Shown: one piece after another, positions 43,110 through 51,961 of the stretch | Layout: each line of letters begins with the position of its first letter | How positions within the stretch are numbered: the stretch's first letter is position 1 | Assembly: GCA_022825855.1 (NCBI GenBank) | Contig: JAJDWB010000013.1 | Coordinates: forward strand, 1-64,000 | Length of the DNA: 64,000 nucleotides | Origin: Dehalococcoidia bacterium | GTDB taxonomy: Bacteria; Chloroflexota; Dehalococcoidia; Bin125 | Reading direction: 5' to 3' | Made by a program: the position numbers and the translations under genes | The notes under the pieces: generated by a model | Seen by the model: only the letters and a program-made list of their open reading frames with translations | Database searches by the model: none | Told to the model about the DNA's origin: nothing

Positions 43110-44180
43110 ATGGCCCTGACCGACGAGGCGGTACGAGACGCGTTGCGGACCGTGCGCGATCCGCAACTCGGGCGCGACTTAGTCGCGCTGCGGATGTACG
43201 ACGGCGCCGTGATCGACGGCGACGCCGTGACGCTCCACCTAACCTTGCCGATGCACGGATATCCCGCTCGCGAGGAGCTGGAGCAGCGCGTGCAGACCGC
43301 GCTGACCGGAGCCGGGGCGTCCAGTGTTGTGATCGAGGTTCGCGTCGACGTGCCGGCCTGGCAGGGCAGCGGAGAGCAGGCCGCGATCGGCGGCGTCAAG
43401 AACATCATCGCCGTCGCCTCGAACAAGGGCGGCGTCGGCAAATCGACGATTGCCACCAATCTCGCGGTCGCGCTGGCCGAGAGCGGCGCGGCAGTCGGCC
43501 TGGTCGACGCGGACGCCACCGGACCCAACCTCCCAACCATGTTCGGTCTGCCCAACGGCTTCCAGGCTCAGAGCGAGCGGGGACTGCACCCGGTCGAGCG
43601 GTTCGGCGTCAAGGTCATCTCGCTGGGATTCCTGCTGCCGCCCGGCGCGCCGGTGGTCTGGCGCGGTCCGATGATCGGCTCTGCGATCCGTCAGCTGCTG
43701 CACGACGTGGAGTGGGGCGAGATCGACTACCTGTTGATCGACCTGCCGCCGGGCACGAGCGACGCGTCGATGTCGATGGCGCAGGAGGCTCCGATTGCCG
43801 GTGCGGTGGTGGTCTCGACACCGCAGCAGGTGGCCCTGGAGGACGCCAGCAAGGCGGTGACGATGTTCGAGAAGCTCGATGTGCCGGTCTTCGGCATCGT
43901 CGAGAACATGTCCTACTTCATCACGCCGGACACGGGTCAGCGCGTGGAGATTTTCGGACACGGCGGCGCTCGAGACGCCGCCGACGACCTGGAGATTGAT
44001 TTTCTGGGCGAGGTCCCGTTGGCGACCGAGGTCCGCGCAGGCGGCGACGACGGTCAACCGATTGTGGCGTTCGACGCCGAGAACCCGGCCGCGGAGGCGT
44101 TTGTCGGCATCGCCGAGCGCGTCGCGGTCAAGGCTGCCGCGTCGGCCCTGATGCAAGCGCCAACGATTCCCGTCCTATGA
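43110..44180 (+). CDS. mrp: Mrp/ApbC family iron-sulfur cluster carrier ATPase
   Basis: Mrp/ApbC proteins carry Fe-S clusters and bind ATP. The 356-residue product has an N-terminal DUF59/MIP18 domain (LRTVRDPQLGRDLVALRMYD), the deviant Walker A SNKGGVGKST, LIDLPPGTSDASMSMAQ, STPQQVALEDASKAVTMF, and the NMSYF segment. The usual CxxC after NMSYF is replaced by ITPD, so the classic cluster-binding Cys pair is not visible. ATG at 43110 follows a GAAAGGGAA-type site. Confidence 0.9.
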   Translation: MALTDEAVRDALRTVRDPQLGRDLVALRMYDGAVIDGDAVTLHLTLPMHGYPAREELEQRVQTALTGAGASSVVIEVRVDVPAWQGSGEQAAIGGVKNIIAVASNKGGVGKSTIATNLAVALAESGAAVGLVDADATGPNLPTMFGLPNGFQAQSERGLHPVERFGVKVISLGFLLPPGAPVVWRGPMIGSAIRQLLHDVEWGEIDYLLIDLPPGTSDASMSMAQEAPIAGAVVVSTPQQVALEDASKAVTMFEKLDVPVFGIVENMSYFITPDTGQRVEIFGHGGARDAADDLEIDFLGEVPLATEVRAGGDDGQPIVAFDAENPAAEAFVGIAERVAVKAAASALMQAPTIPVL

Positions 44181-44195
44181 ACGGAAAGCTAGGTA

Positions 44196-45167
44196 ATGGC
44201 AAGATTCTTGAGGCGGACTACGACGACTGAGACGCCCGCCGACGAACCACAGACCGAGAAGGCGGCGCCGCTGGTCACAGCGGAACCGCCGGCACGAACA
44301 CGATCGAACACGCCGGCTCCGGCCGAAGCCGCTACGACCACGCCGTCACGCCGCGGCGGGCGTCGACGAGGCGGGGCGAATGGATCGCCCGCCTCGAAAG
44401 CGTCGAATGCGCCCGCGGCGAAGACGTCGAGCGGCACGGCAACCAAGACGTCGAACGCGCCAGCGGCCAAGCCGACTCCGAGACGGGCCACGCGGCGCTC
44501 GACGCAGGACAAACCGTCGGATCCGAACGAACAGATGCTGTCGCTGCTCGAGCGCCAGACGACCCTGCTCGAACAGCAGGGCAAGACGATTGAGCGGTTG
44601 GCCGAATCTCAGGCGCTGCTGACGGACACACTGCTCGGCCGGCGCGGGGAGGATCACCCTCCGGGGCGGATCGAGGTCCTGCCGCGACTGGCGATCTTCG
44701 TCGATGTGCCCAACATCCTCTACGGAGCGGAATCGTCCGGCGTCCGGCTGAACTGGGGCAAGGTCGCCGACTTTCTCTCGCACGGCCGCACGCTGGTGCG
44801 CGCAATCGCCTATGCGCCGATCTCGGACGATCCGACGCAACGCACGGAGAACGAGCGTTTCGTCGTGCCCTTCCTCGATCACGGCTATCGCATCGCGACC
44901 AAGCCGCTGAAGCGATTCACGGGCGGCTCGGTCAAGGCCAACTTCGACGTGGAGCTGGCGATCGACGTGCTGACCATGTCAGACCGCGTGGACGTGATCG
45001 TGTTGGTCTCGGGCGACGGCGACTTCCGCCGGCTGGTCGAGATCGTCGGCGCGCGCGGCGTCCGGGTCGAGGTGATGGCGTTCGGCAAGAGCACATCGTC
45101 CGACCTGCGTCAGGTCGCGGATCGCTACATCGACATCGCCCAGTACGCCGATCAGCTACGAGACTGA
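44196..45167 (+). CDS. NYN domain protein (LabA/DUF88-like) with disordered N-terminus
   Basis: The 323-residue product begins with about 110 residues of Ala/Thr/Pro/Arg-rich low complexity, a short coiled-coil (MLSLLERQTTLLEQQGKTIERL), then a NYN/PIN-like domain from about 160: IFVDVPNILYG, KANFDVELAIDVL, LVSGDGDFRRLVEIVGARGVRVEVMAF and SSDLRQVADRYIDI. The three acidic positions of the family are kept, so an RNase is likely. It follows mrp by 15 bases. Partners and target RNA are unknown. Confidence 0.85.
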   Translation: MARFLRRTTTTETPADEPQTEKAAPLVTAEPPARTRSNTPAPAEAATTTPSRRGGRRRGGANGSPASKASNAPAAKTSSGTATKTSNAPAAKPTPRRATRRSTQDKPSDPNEQMLSLLERQTTLLEQQGKTIERLAESQALLTDTLLGRRGEDHPPGRIEVLPRLAIFVDVPNILYGAESSGVRLNWGKVADFLSHGRTLVRAIAYAPISDDPTQRTENERFVVPFLDHGYRIATKPLKRFTGGSVKANFDVELAIDVLTMSDRVDVIVLVSGDGDFRRLVEIVGARGVRVEVMAFGKSTSSDLRQVADRYIDIAQYADQLRD

Positions 45168-45177
45168 GCCGCACCGA

Positions 45178-46017
45178 TCACTCGGCGGCGAAGTAGCGGG
45201 TGCCGTTGCGACGGGCGGCGCGTCCCAGGCCGGGGAAGTTGAAATGTCCTGAGGCGATCAGGGCGTTCTCGGACTCGATCCGGTCGAAGAGCCTGTGCCG
45301 GCTGGCGGTCGAGTCGGTCGTGTCGACGTCGGCGCCGGGGCACCAGTCGGTCTCGCTGAGCTGGACCATGTGATGCGCCGCGTCTCCGAGGACGTACGCC
45401 TTCTCACCGCCGCTGGATACGGCGAAGGAGACGTGGCCCGGTGTGTGTCCCGGGGTCGGCACGGTGACGACCTCCTCGGTCAGGACATGCTCGCCCTCGA
45501 CAAAATCGACCAGGCCGGCGTCGACGATCGGGCTGAGCACGTGGTCGTACTGCGCGCCTTGCTTGAGTTCGTCGCTGCCGGTCCAGTAGTCCCATTCGGC
45601 CTGCTGAATCACGTGCCGCGCGTTGGGAAACTGCGGCACCGGCGTGCCGTCGTTGTCCCAGGTGTTCCAACCGGTGTGGTCGAAGTGCAGGTGCGAGAAG
45701 GCGACGACGTCGATGTCGTTGGGCGAGACGCCCGCTTCCTGCATCACGGTGGGCATGGCCGGCGGTTCCTTTAGCGGCATGAACGTCGGCCGTCCGCCGA
45801 TGCCGGAGTCGACGAGGATCGTCGTGCCGGCGGAGATCACCAGCCAGGCGCCGAGATTGAGCGTGATGTTGCCGTCCTCGTCGAGCAGGTCCCGGTAGTT
45901 GTCCCAGTCGGAGTCCTCGGTCTGGTCGAAGAACGCCGTGGGAGGTATCGATGCCCAGGAGTCCTGAACGGCGATCAGGGTCGCGCCGCCAACTTCAACC
46001 TTGTGGAACAGTCCCAT
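45178..46017 (-). CDS. Metallo-beta-lactamase fold hydrolase, lactonase-like
   Basis: The 279-residue product has the HxHxDH motif SHLHFDHTGWNTW, the next metal ligands in TPGHTPGHVSF and DAAHH, and an N-terminal TTILVDSGIGG segment. Layout resembles the N-acyl homoserine lactonase group, but substrates in this group vary (lactones, organophosphates, glyoxalase substrates). It ends 10 bases from the convergent NYN gene. Confidence 0.85.
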   Translation of the reverse strand: MGLFHKVEVGGATLIAVQDSWASIPPTAFFDQTEDSDWDNYRDLLDEDGNITLNLGAWLVISAGTTILVDSGIGGRPTFMPLKEPPAMPTVMQEAGVSPNDIDVVAFSHLHFDHTGWNTWDNDGTPVPQFPNARHVIQQAEWDYWTGSDELKQGAQYDHVLSPIVDAGLVDFVEGEHVLTEEVVTVPTPGHTPGHVSFAVSSGGEKAYVLGDAAHHMVQLSETDWCPGADVDTTDSTASRHRLFDRIESENALIASGHFNFPGLGRAARRNGTRYFAAE

Positions 46018-46087
46018 GATCGCCGCCTTTCCAGTCGTTGCTCGCGTGTCATGAGCAGGTGTACGCGACTGGGAGGCTAACCGATTG

Positions 46088-47443
46088 TCAGGCGTCTACC
46101 TCGTCGCCGAGGCGGTAGGACTCGTCCAGCAGCTCGATCGCATGGGTCGAACGGGGCATCATCCGGCCTTGCCGGTCGTACTGCGCGATGCCGGCGTCGA
46201 GTTGAAGCATGCAGCCCGGATTAGCGGTGCAAATCTGTTCGGCGGATGTCGAGAGCACGTCGTCCATTTTCTCGGCCAGGACGCGCTGGGAGATTTCGCT
46301 CTGCACGACCGAGTACAGGCCGGCCGAGCCGCAGCAGCGGTCCGGCGTGCGCATCTCACTGAGGGTCAGGCCGGGAATGCTGCGCAGGACCTCGCGCGGC
46401 GGTTTGCGGATGCCCTGCGCGTGTGAGAGGTGGCAGGAGTCCTGGTAGGTCACGGTTCGTTCGATCCGGCCGGCCGGCGGACTGAAGCCGACCTCGACCA
46501 GGTACTCGTGGACATCGCGCACGCGAGCGGCGAAGGCGGCGGCTCGCTGGGCGTACTCCGGGTCGTTGCGCAGCAGGTGGCCGTACTCCTTGAGATGCGA
46601 ACCGCATCCGGCGGCGTTGATCAGGATGGCGTCGGGCAGGTCGTCGGATTCGGGCGTGAAGGCGTCGATGTTGCTTCGAGCCAGTAGTCGGGCGGCCTCA
46701 ACGTCGCCGCCGTGGGCGTGGAGCGCTCCGCAGCAGACCTGCGCCCCTGGAGCGCTGACGGCGACGCCGTTGCGGGCAAAGACGCGGACGGTGGCGCGGT
46801 GCGTCTCGGGGAAAGCGAGCGGCATCATGCAGCCCGTGACGAGCGCGGCGCGGGCGCGAACCGCTCCCCGGAGCGGCTCCCTCGCGGTGTCCCGATTGGC
46901 AAAGAATGGACGCCGGGCGGACGGCGACAGCGCGTCGATCTCGGCGAGCCTGGGCGCCAGGCGCTTCAGCAGTCCGGATCGCCGCACGAGGAACTGGAGG
47001 CCGCTGCGCTGGTACAGCTTGAGGCCGTAGCCGGCCAGTCTCAGCCGTCGGGGATAAGGGAAAACACCGCGCATGACCAGGCGCCAGATCAGGCGTTGAC
47101 GGCGCGGCCACTTCTGCTGCGCGAAGGCCTCCGCACGGGTCGCCTCCATCAGGCGGCCGTAGGGCACCTTGGATGGGCAGGCGGTCTCACAGGCGCGGCA
47201 CTGGAGACATTGATCGAAATGCCGCTGGACTCGCGGCGACCACGCGATGCGGCCGTCGTCGAGGCCGCGCATCAGCGCGATGCGCCCGCGCGGCGAGTCG
47301 GTCTCGACGCCGAGGTCGTGATAGGTCGGACAGGCATTGAGGCAGAAGCCGCAGTGGACGCAGAGTCCGAGTTCGCCCGCGTCGGGCCGATCTTCGGTCA
47401 GCCAGAGCGGCTCGGTCGTTGGAGGAGGCGCGCTGATGCTCAT
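46088..47443 (-). CDS. glcF: Glycolate oxidase iron-sulfur subunit
   Basis: GlcF accepts electrons from GlcD/GlcE. The 451-residue product has two 4Fe-4S motifs (CVHCGFCLNACP and CLQCRACETACP) near the N-terminus, and two cysteine-rich CCG domains: VCCGALHAHGG, and RCCGSAGLYSV near the end. It is the last gene of glcD-glcE-glcF, nine bases after glcE. Confidence 0.9.
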   Translation of the reverse strand: MSISAPPPTTEPLWLTEDRPDAGELGLCVHCGFCLNACPTYHDLGVETDSPRGRIALMRGLDDGRIAWSPRVQRHFDQCLQCRACETACPSKVPYGRLMEATRAEAFAQQKWPRRQRLIWRLVMRGVFPYPRRLRLAGYGLKLYQRSGLQFLVRRSGLLKRLAPRLAEIDALSPSARRPFFANRDTAREPLRGAVRARAALVTGCMMPLAFPETHRATVRVFARNGVAVSAPGAQVCCGALHAHGGDVEAARLLARSNIDAFTPESDDLPDAILINAAGCGSHLKEYGHLLRNDPEYAQRAAAFAARVRDVHEYLVEVGFSPPAGRIERTVTYQDSCHLSHAQGIRKPPREVLRSIPGLTLSEMRTPDRCCGSAGLYSVVQSEISQRVLAEKMDDVLSTSAEQICTANPGCMLQLDAGIAQYDRQGRMMPRSTHAIELLDESYRLGDEVDA

Positions 47444-47452
47444 GGATGCAGC

Positions 47453-48766
47453 TTAGATTCCGTCCACGTAGCGTCCGGGATTGAGAATGCCCTGGGGGTC
47501 GAACTGTTCCTTGACTCGGTGCATCAAGCGCACTCCCGGACCGGGCGGTCCCCAGACATCCGCCGAGCGCTTGAGTTCCTGCGGCGCAGACTCAATGGTC
47601 AGGCGGCCCTGGAGCGGTCCTAGCTGATTACGAAGCGTGCGAACGGTGTCGGCATCGACCGACGGCGTCTCCAGCAACAGCAATCCCGAATCGCCGGCTG
47701 CCACCCAGGAACCGATCTCCGGTACGAGTTCGGCGATCAGCGAGCGAGCGCGCTCCAGGTTGCCCGGCGGCAGACCGATACGCAGCCTGGTGTGACCTGC
47801 GGGCGTTCCGAGTTCGAGGTCGGCGATGGCCTGCCAGGTTTCGACGATGGCTGGACTCCGCGATTCCTCGCCTTCCAGTCCTGCGCTGCGAGCCGCAGCG
47901 AGCGCCGAAGCCAGCGCCTCGTCGGCTGCCGACTCGAGGCCGCTGGCGCGCAGCACCAGGGCCGGCCGATCGTTGAGGATGTCCGCGCCCTGCGACGCGG
48001 CACGGGCGGCGGCCTGGCCGGAGAGCGCGACGCAACCGTTGAGGAAGGGTGCGGCCGCGGCTGCGGCGCGCGCGGCCGCGAGCGCCTGCGTGAACGAATC
48101 GGTGTGCAGCGCCACGACCTGGTCGCTCGCCGGTTGCGGGCGCAGCTTGAAGGTGACCTCGGCGATCACGCCCAGGGTGCCGAGCGAGCCCGCGAACAGC
48201 TTGGGCAGGTCGTATCCGCTGACGTTCTTGACAACTTTGCCGCCGCCCTTGATCGCAGTGCCGTCGGCCTTGACCATGCGCATCCCGATCAGCCAGTCGC
48301 GCGGGCCGCCCAGGGCGTTGCGTCGCAGCCCGCCGCGTCCGACTGCGCAGATGCCGCCGACCGTGGCCTGCTCGAATCGCGGGTGATCGAGTGGGAGAAA
48401 CTGACCGTTGGCCGCCAGCGTCCGTTGTAGCGCCGCCAGAGTCATGCCTGCCTGCACACTGATCGTGAAGTCGTTGGGCTCGTATTCAACCACCTGGTTG
48501 AGCCCGGACAAGTCGAGCGCCAGGTCGTACCGGCGCGGGGGCATCCCCAGTTCCAGCGTGGTCCGCCCGCCGATCGAGATGACGGCGAACTCCTGGCTCG
48601 TGGCTACCGACTGCACCCGTTCGACATCGGCGATGGTCTCGACCCTCGCCGCGGCACGCGGAAGATGCCCGTCAATCTCGTACGGCTGCAGCCGAGCGGA
48701 ATCGGTGTCGACGTGGTCGAAGAGGCGTTCAAGCTCTGTGACGCCGGTGGTGTCAGCGTCCGCCAT
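47453..48766 (-). CDS. glcE: Glycolate oxidase FAD-binding subunit
   Basis: GlcE is the smaller FAD-binding subunit. The 437-residue product has the FAD_binding_4 fold with ISIGGRTTLELG, QAGMTLAALQRTLAANGQFLPLDHP, the ATVGGICA loop and KNVSGYDLPKLFAGSLGTLGVI, and a longer C-terminal half than most GlcE proteins (usually about 350 residues). It lies 27 bases after glcD and nine before glcF. Confidence 0.87.
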   Translation of the reverse strand: MADADTTGVTELERLFDHVDTDSARLQPYEIDGHLPRAAARVETIADVERVQSVATSQEFAVISIGGRTTLELGMPPRRYDLALDLSGLNQVVEYEPNDFTISVQAGMTLAALQRTLAANGQFLPLDHPRFEQATVGGICAVGRGGLRRNALGGPRDWLIGMRMVKADGTAIKGGGKVVKNVSGYDLPKLFAGSLGTLGVIAEVTFKLRPQPASDQVVALHTDSFTQALAAARAAAAAAPFLNGCVALSGQAAARAASQGADILNDRPALVLRASGLESAADEALASALAAARSAGLEGEESRSPAIVETWQAIADLELGTPAGHTRLRIGLPPGNLERARSLIAELVPEIGSWVAAGDSGLLLLETPSVDADTVRTLRNQLGPLQGRLTIESAPQELKRSADVWGPPGPGVRLMHRVKEQFDPQGILNPGRYVDGI

Positions 48767-48793
48767 CGCGCCTTCCCGGCTTCCAGCGCCGGC

Positions 48794-50248
48794 TCATACA
48801 AACGCCTTGGGGCCGAACTTGGCGATCTGATGCTGGGCGTGCTGGTGACCGGCCTCTCCGCAGCCGTGGCCTTTGGGGAAAATCTTGCAGGGATTGAAGT
48901 TCTCGGTTGGACCGAAGGCGGCGCGCAGCGACTTCATCGTGTCCATGTCGTCCTCGGTGAAGATCCAGGGCAGGTAGTCGCGCTTCTCGAGGCCGACGCC
49001 GTGCTCGCCCGTGATTGCCCCGCCGGCATCGACGCAGAGGCGCATGATCTCGCCGCCGGCGTCGAGCACGCGCTCGGTTGCGCCCGGCTCGCGCTCGTCG
49101 AAGAGCAGGCAAGGATGGAGGTTGCCGTCTCCGGCGTGGAACATGTTGGCGACCGGCAGCCGATACCGTTCCGCGATCTCATACACGCCATCAAGCACGT
49201 CGGGCAGCGTTGTCCGAGGCACCACGCCGTCGAGCAGGTAGTAGTTGGGCATGATCTGGCCCAGCGCGCCAATTGCGCCCTTGCGGCCCGCCCAGAGCGT
49301 TTCGCGTTCCTCGGGATCCGTCGCCGAGCGCACTTCTCGAGGCTCAAAGCGGTTGAGGATGCCCTCGACGCGCGCGCCTTCGGCCTCGACCTGCGATTCC
49401 GGTCCGTCGACCTCGACCAGCAGCACGGCTTCGGCGTCGAGCGGGAAGCCGGTGTTGAGCACCGGCTCGACGGCGGCGATCGTCATCTTGTCGATCATCT
49501 CGAGCGCGGCCGGGACGATGCCGGAAGCGACGACCGCCGAAACGGCGTCGGATGCCTGGCGCACGCTGTCGTAGACCGCCAGCATGGTCCGCACGGCGGT
49601 GGGCCTGGGCACCAGGCGGACCAGCACCTGGGTGACGATGCCGACCGTGCCTTCCGAGCCGACGACGCAGCCGACCAGGTCGTAGCCGGGTTCGTCGCGG
49701 GTCTCGTGGCCGATCCACTGGACCTCGCCATCGGCGGTGACCAGTTCCAATGCCAGCACGTGATTAGTGGTGGTGCCCCAGGCGAGGGTGTGCGGACCGC
49801 CGGCGTTCTCGGCGACGTTGCCGCCGATCGTGCAGGCCCGCTGCGAGCTGGGGTCGGGCGCGTAGGCGAGGCCGTGCCGCTCGGCTTCGGCGCCCAGGTC
49901 CAGGTTGACGACGCCCGGCTGCACCAGCGCCGTCTTGTTCTCGACATCGAGGTCAAGAATCGTGCTCATTCGGTTCATGCCGATGATCACGCCGCCTTTG
50001 GCCGCGAGCGCGCCGCCGCTGAGGCCGGTGCCGGCGCCGCGCGGCGTCACGGGCGCGTCGTACCTGTTGGCGATGCGGATCAGATTGACCACATCATCGG
50101 TCGTCTTCGGCAGTGCGATGACGTCGGGATTGCCGCGATCGATCGTGCCGTCGTACTCGTAGACGAGCAGGTCTTCGTCGTGCCAGACGACCGCCTGCTC
50201 GCCGATCGCCTCGATCAGTTCGCGGACCATGGGTGTGGGAGACTTCAT
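48794..50248 (-). CDS. glcD: Glycolate oxidase subunit GlcD
   Basis: GlcD is the catalytic FAD-linked oxidase of glycolate or D-lactate. The 484-residue product has TPRGAGTGLSGGALA, QPGVVNLDL, the CTIGGNVAENAGG loop, GYDLVGCVVGSEGTVGI, and the C-terminal FAD-linked oxidase domain with ANMFHAGDGNLHP and GAITGEHGVGLEKR. ATG at 50248 is chosen because TATCAT lies six bases upstream, matching the leaderless pattern. It heads glcDEF. Confidence 0.91.
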   Translation of the reverse strand: MKSPTPMVRELIEAIGEQAVVWHDEDLLVYEYDGTIDRGNPDVIALPKTTDDVVNLIRIANRYDAPVTPRGAGTGLSGGALAAKGGVIIGMNRMSTILDLDVENKTALVQPGVVNLDLGAEAERHGLAYAPDPSSQRACTIGGNVAENAGGPHTLAWGTTTNHVLALELVTADGEVQWIGHETRDEPGYDLVGCVVGSEGTVGIVTQVLVRLVPRPTAVRTMLAVYDSVRQASDAVSAVVASGIVPAALEMIDKMTIAAVEPVLNTGFPLDAEAVLLVEVDGPESQVEAEGARVEGILNRFEPREVRSATDPEERETLWAGRKGAIGALGQIMPNYYLLDGVVPRTTLPDVLDGVYEIAERYRLPVANMFHAGDGNLHPCLLFDEREPGATERVLDAGGEIMRLCVDAGGAITGEHGVGLEKRDYLPWIFTEDDMDTMKSLRAAFGPTENFNPCKIFPKGHGCGEAGHQHAQHQIAKFGPKAFV

Positions 50249-50254
50249 GGTTCG

Positions 50255-50260
50255 ATGATA
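50255..50260 (-). promoter_or_regulatory. Predicted -10 box for leaderless glcD
   Basis: TATCAT on the minus strand ends six bases before the glcD ATG with no ribosome binding site between. It lies in the 29-base gap after the hydrolase gene. Confidence 0.45.
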
Positions 50261-50277
50261 GAGCCGCAACGGATGGT

Positions 50278-51081
50278 TCAGGAGTCTCGGCGTTGCCAGC
50301 GGCGATCCAGGAAGTCGAGCACGGCGCTGTTGAAGCGCTCGGCCTGCTCCATGTAGACCGAATGGCCGGCTTCAGGCACGACGACGAGTTCGGAGCCCTC
50401 CATCGCGCGATGCGAGGCCTGCATCGCCTGCCAGGGCACGATCCGGTCGTGCTCGCCGATGATGTACAGCATCGGCATGCCAAACTGTCTCAGCAGCGGC
50501 ATGGACGACCCTCGCCAGGTCGCCAGCCCCGGGGTCGGCGCGAGGAAGGTCGAGGGCCGGCGCGGATTCCAGCCGTTCATGCGTCGGTAGAGCCAGGCGA
50601 GTTGCGGATTTCGCTCCTCGGTCGACGGCGCCAGCGCCCGCTGGCGCAGGGTCATGCCCTCAACCTTCCGGTAGTGCGCCGCCTGGATCTCCCGCACCTC
50701 GTCATTGACCGCGCCGGCCAGCGTGCCGGAGAGGATCAATGCCTCGATCCGCCCGGGGAAGAGCAGGGCGAACGGAGTCGCGGTGCGACCGCCCATGGAG
50801 TGGGCGACCATCGCAAAGCGCTCGATGCCCAGATGTTCGAGCAGGGCGTGCAGGTCGTGCGGAAAGGCGCGACGTCCGGGTCCGCCCGGCACGTCGCGGC
50901 TGAGTCCGAAGGCGCGGTGGTCGAACGTGATCGTGTAGTAGTGCTCGCGCAGCACCGGGACGTTGCGCCACCAGACGAGGTGGTTGCCGCCCGCGCCGTG
51001 GGCGAGGATCAGCGGCGGCGCATCGGGATCCCCGTGCGCCTCGTGGTAGAGATCGATCTCGTTGCAGCGAAGGAAGGGCAC
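50278..51081 (-). CDS. Alpha/beta hydrolase
   Basis: The 267-residue product has the oxyanion segment LILAHGAGGNHLVW, the nucleophile elbow AHSMGG, the acid in IIGEHDRIVPW and the base in PEAGHSVYMEQ. All three catalytic residues are present. Substrate is unknown; similar enzymes hydrolyse esters, lactones or C-C bonds. GTG at 51081 follows the pncC-like gene by 14 bases, so the two are co-transcribed. Confidence 0.85.
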   Translation of the reverse strand: MPFLRCNEIDLYHEAHGDPDAPPLILAHGAGGNHLVWWRNVPVLREHYYTITFDHRAFGLSRDVPGGPGRRAFPHDLHALLEHLGIERFAMVAHSMGGRTATPFALLFPGRIEALILSGTLAGAVNDEVREIQAAHYRKVEGMTLRQRALAPSTEERNPQLAWLYRRMNGWNPRRPSTFLAPTPGLATWRGSSMPLLRQFGMPMLYIIGEHDRIVPWQAMQASHRAMEGSELVVVPEAGHSVYMEQAERFNSAVLDFLDRRWQRRDS

Positions 51082-51095
51082 GATGGATTGACGAC

Positions 51096-51575
51096 TCAGG
51101 AAGCGGCGGCTTCAAGCACGAGTTCGATGCAGCGGACCGCGGTCAGGCGCTTGTTGCCCTCGCGGTCGGAGTCCCAGACGCGGCGTTCGGCGTGTACGCG
51201 ATCTCCTGGACCGACGCAGGCGATCCAGACCGTGCCGACGGGTCGAGATTGCGAGCCGCCGCTCGGACCGGTAATCCCGGTCTCGGCGACGCCGATGTCG
51301 GCGTTCAGCGTGTCGCGGACTCCACGGGCCATTGCGACGGCTGCCTCTTCCGAGACCGAGCCGTGCTCCCGCAGCAGATCACGGGACACTCCGATCAGGT
51401 CAATCTTGGGATAGTTGTGATACGGCGAGGCGCCGCCGATCCAGACTTTCGAGCAGCCGGGAATGTCGGTGATCCAGTGGCCGATCAGGCCGCCGGTGTC
51501 GGTTTCGGCAGTGGCCAGCGTGAGTCCGCGTTCGGAGAGCTCGTCGATCAGCTGCTGGGCGATGGCCTCGGCCAT
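51096..51575 (-). CDS. CinA C-terminal (PncC-like) amidohydrolase family protein
   Basis: The 159-residue product matches the single-domain CinA_C/PncC family: LATAETDTGGLIGHWITDIPG, GGASPYHNYPK, GSVSEEAAVAMARGV, GITGPSGG and KPVGTVW-like RPVGTVWIAC. The conserved active-site ESCTGG is ETDTGG here, so the Ser has become Thr25, while the later Tyr and Lys remain. Nicotinamide-nucleotide deamidation is therefore uncertain. ATG at 51575. Confidence 0.8.
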   Translation of the reverse strand: MAEAIAQQLIDELSERGLTLATAETDTGGLIGHWITDIPGCSKVWIGGASPYHNYPKIDLIGVSRDLLREHGSVSEEAAVAMARGVRDTLNADIGVAETGITGPSGGSQSRPVGTVWIACVGPGDRVHAERRVWDSDREGNKRLTAVRCIELVLEAAAS

Positions 51576-51589
51576 GTGAAACGGCCCGC

Positions 51590-51910
51590 CTAGTCCTCGT
51601 TGTTGGTGAACTTGTCCCAGCCGAACATCAGGATCAGCAGGAAGGTAACCAACACCAGGAAGGGCGCAAGCAGGATCGAGAACTCGTACCACTCTTCGCG
51701 GTCGAAGTTGTTGACGCCGGTGCCGCCCTCGTCCGGTTCGGCCTGCTGCGGCATCGAGAGTTCGGCCTGAGCCGGCGCGCCTTCGGCGGCGTAGAGTTGG
51801 CCGCCGTCCGTAAACAGGGGCTGAATCGCAGAGATCGCAAGCAACGCCAGCGCGGCGGCCAGTGAGAGACGCGCCATCGGCTTGATGATTGCTGTCAAGA
51901 GCTGTCGCAT
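51590..51910 (-). CDS. Small membrane protein with signal anchor and C-terminal helix
   Basis: The 106-residue product has an N-terminal hydrophobic segment (about 12-30, possible signal peptide), a soluble outer stretch rich in Ala, Gln, Pro and Glu, and a strong C-terminal membrane helix (EFSILLAPFLVLVTFLLILMF). The end is short and charged. No family was recognised. It lies 14 bases before the PncC-like gene and begins the three-gene group with the hydrolase. Confidence 0.7.
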   Translation of the reverse strand: MRQLLTAIIKPMARLSLAAALALLAISAIQPLFTDGGQLYAAEGAPAQAELSMPQQAEPDEGGTGVNNFDREEWYEFSILLAPFLVLVTFLLILMFGWDKFTNNED

Positions 51911-51961
51911 GCTCGTCCTCTCCGCTGACTTCCGGCTGATGCCCGGCTGTGCTTGCGTAGC

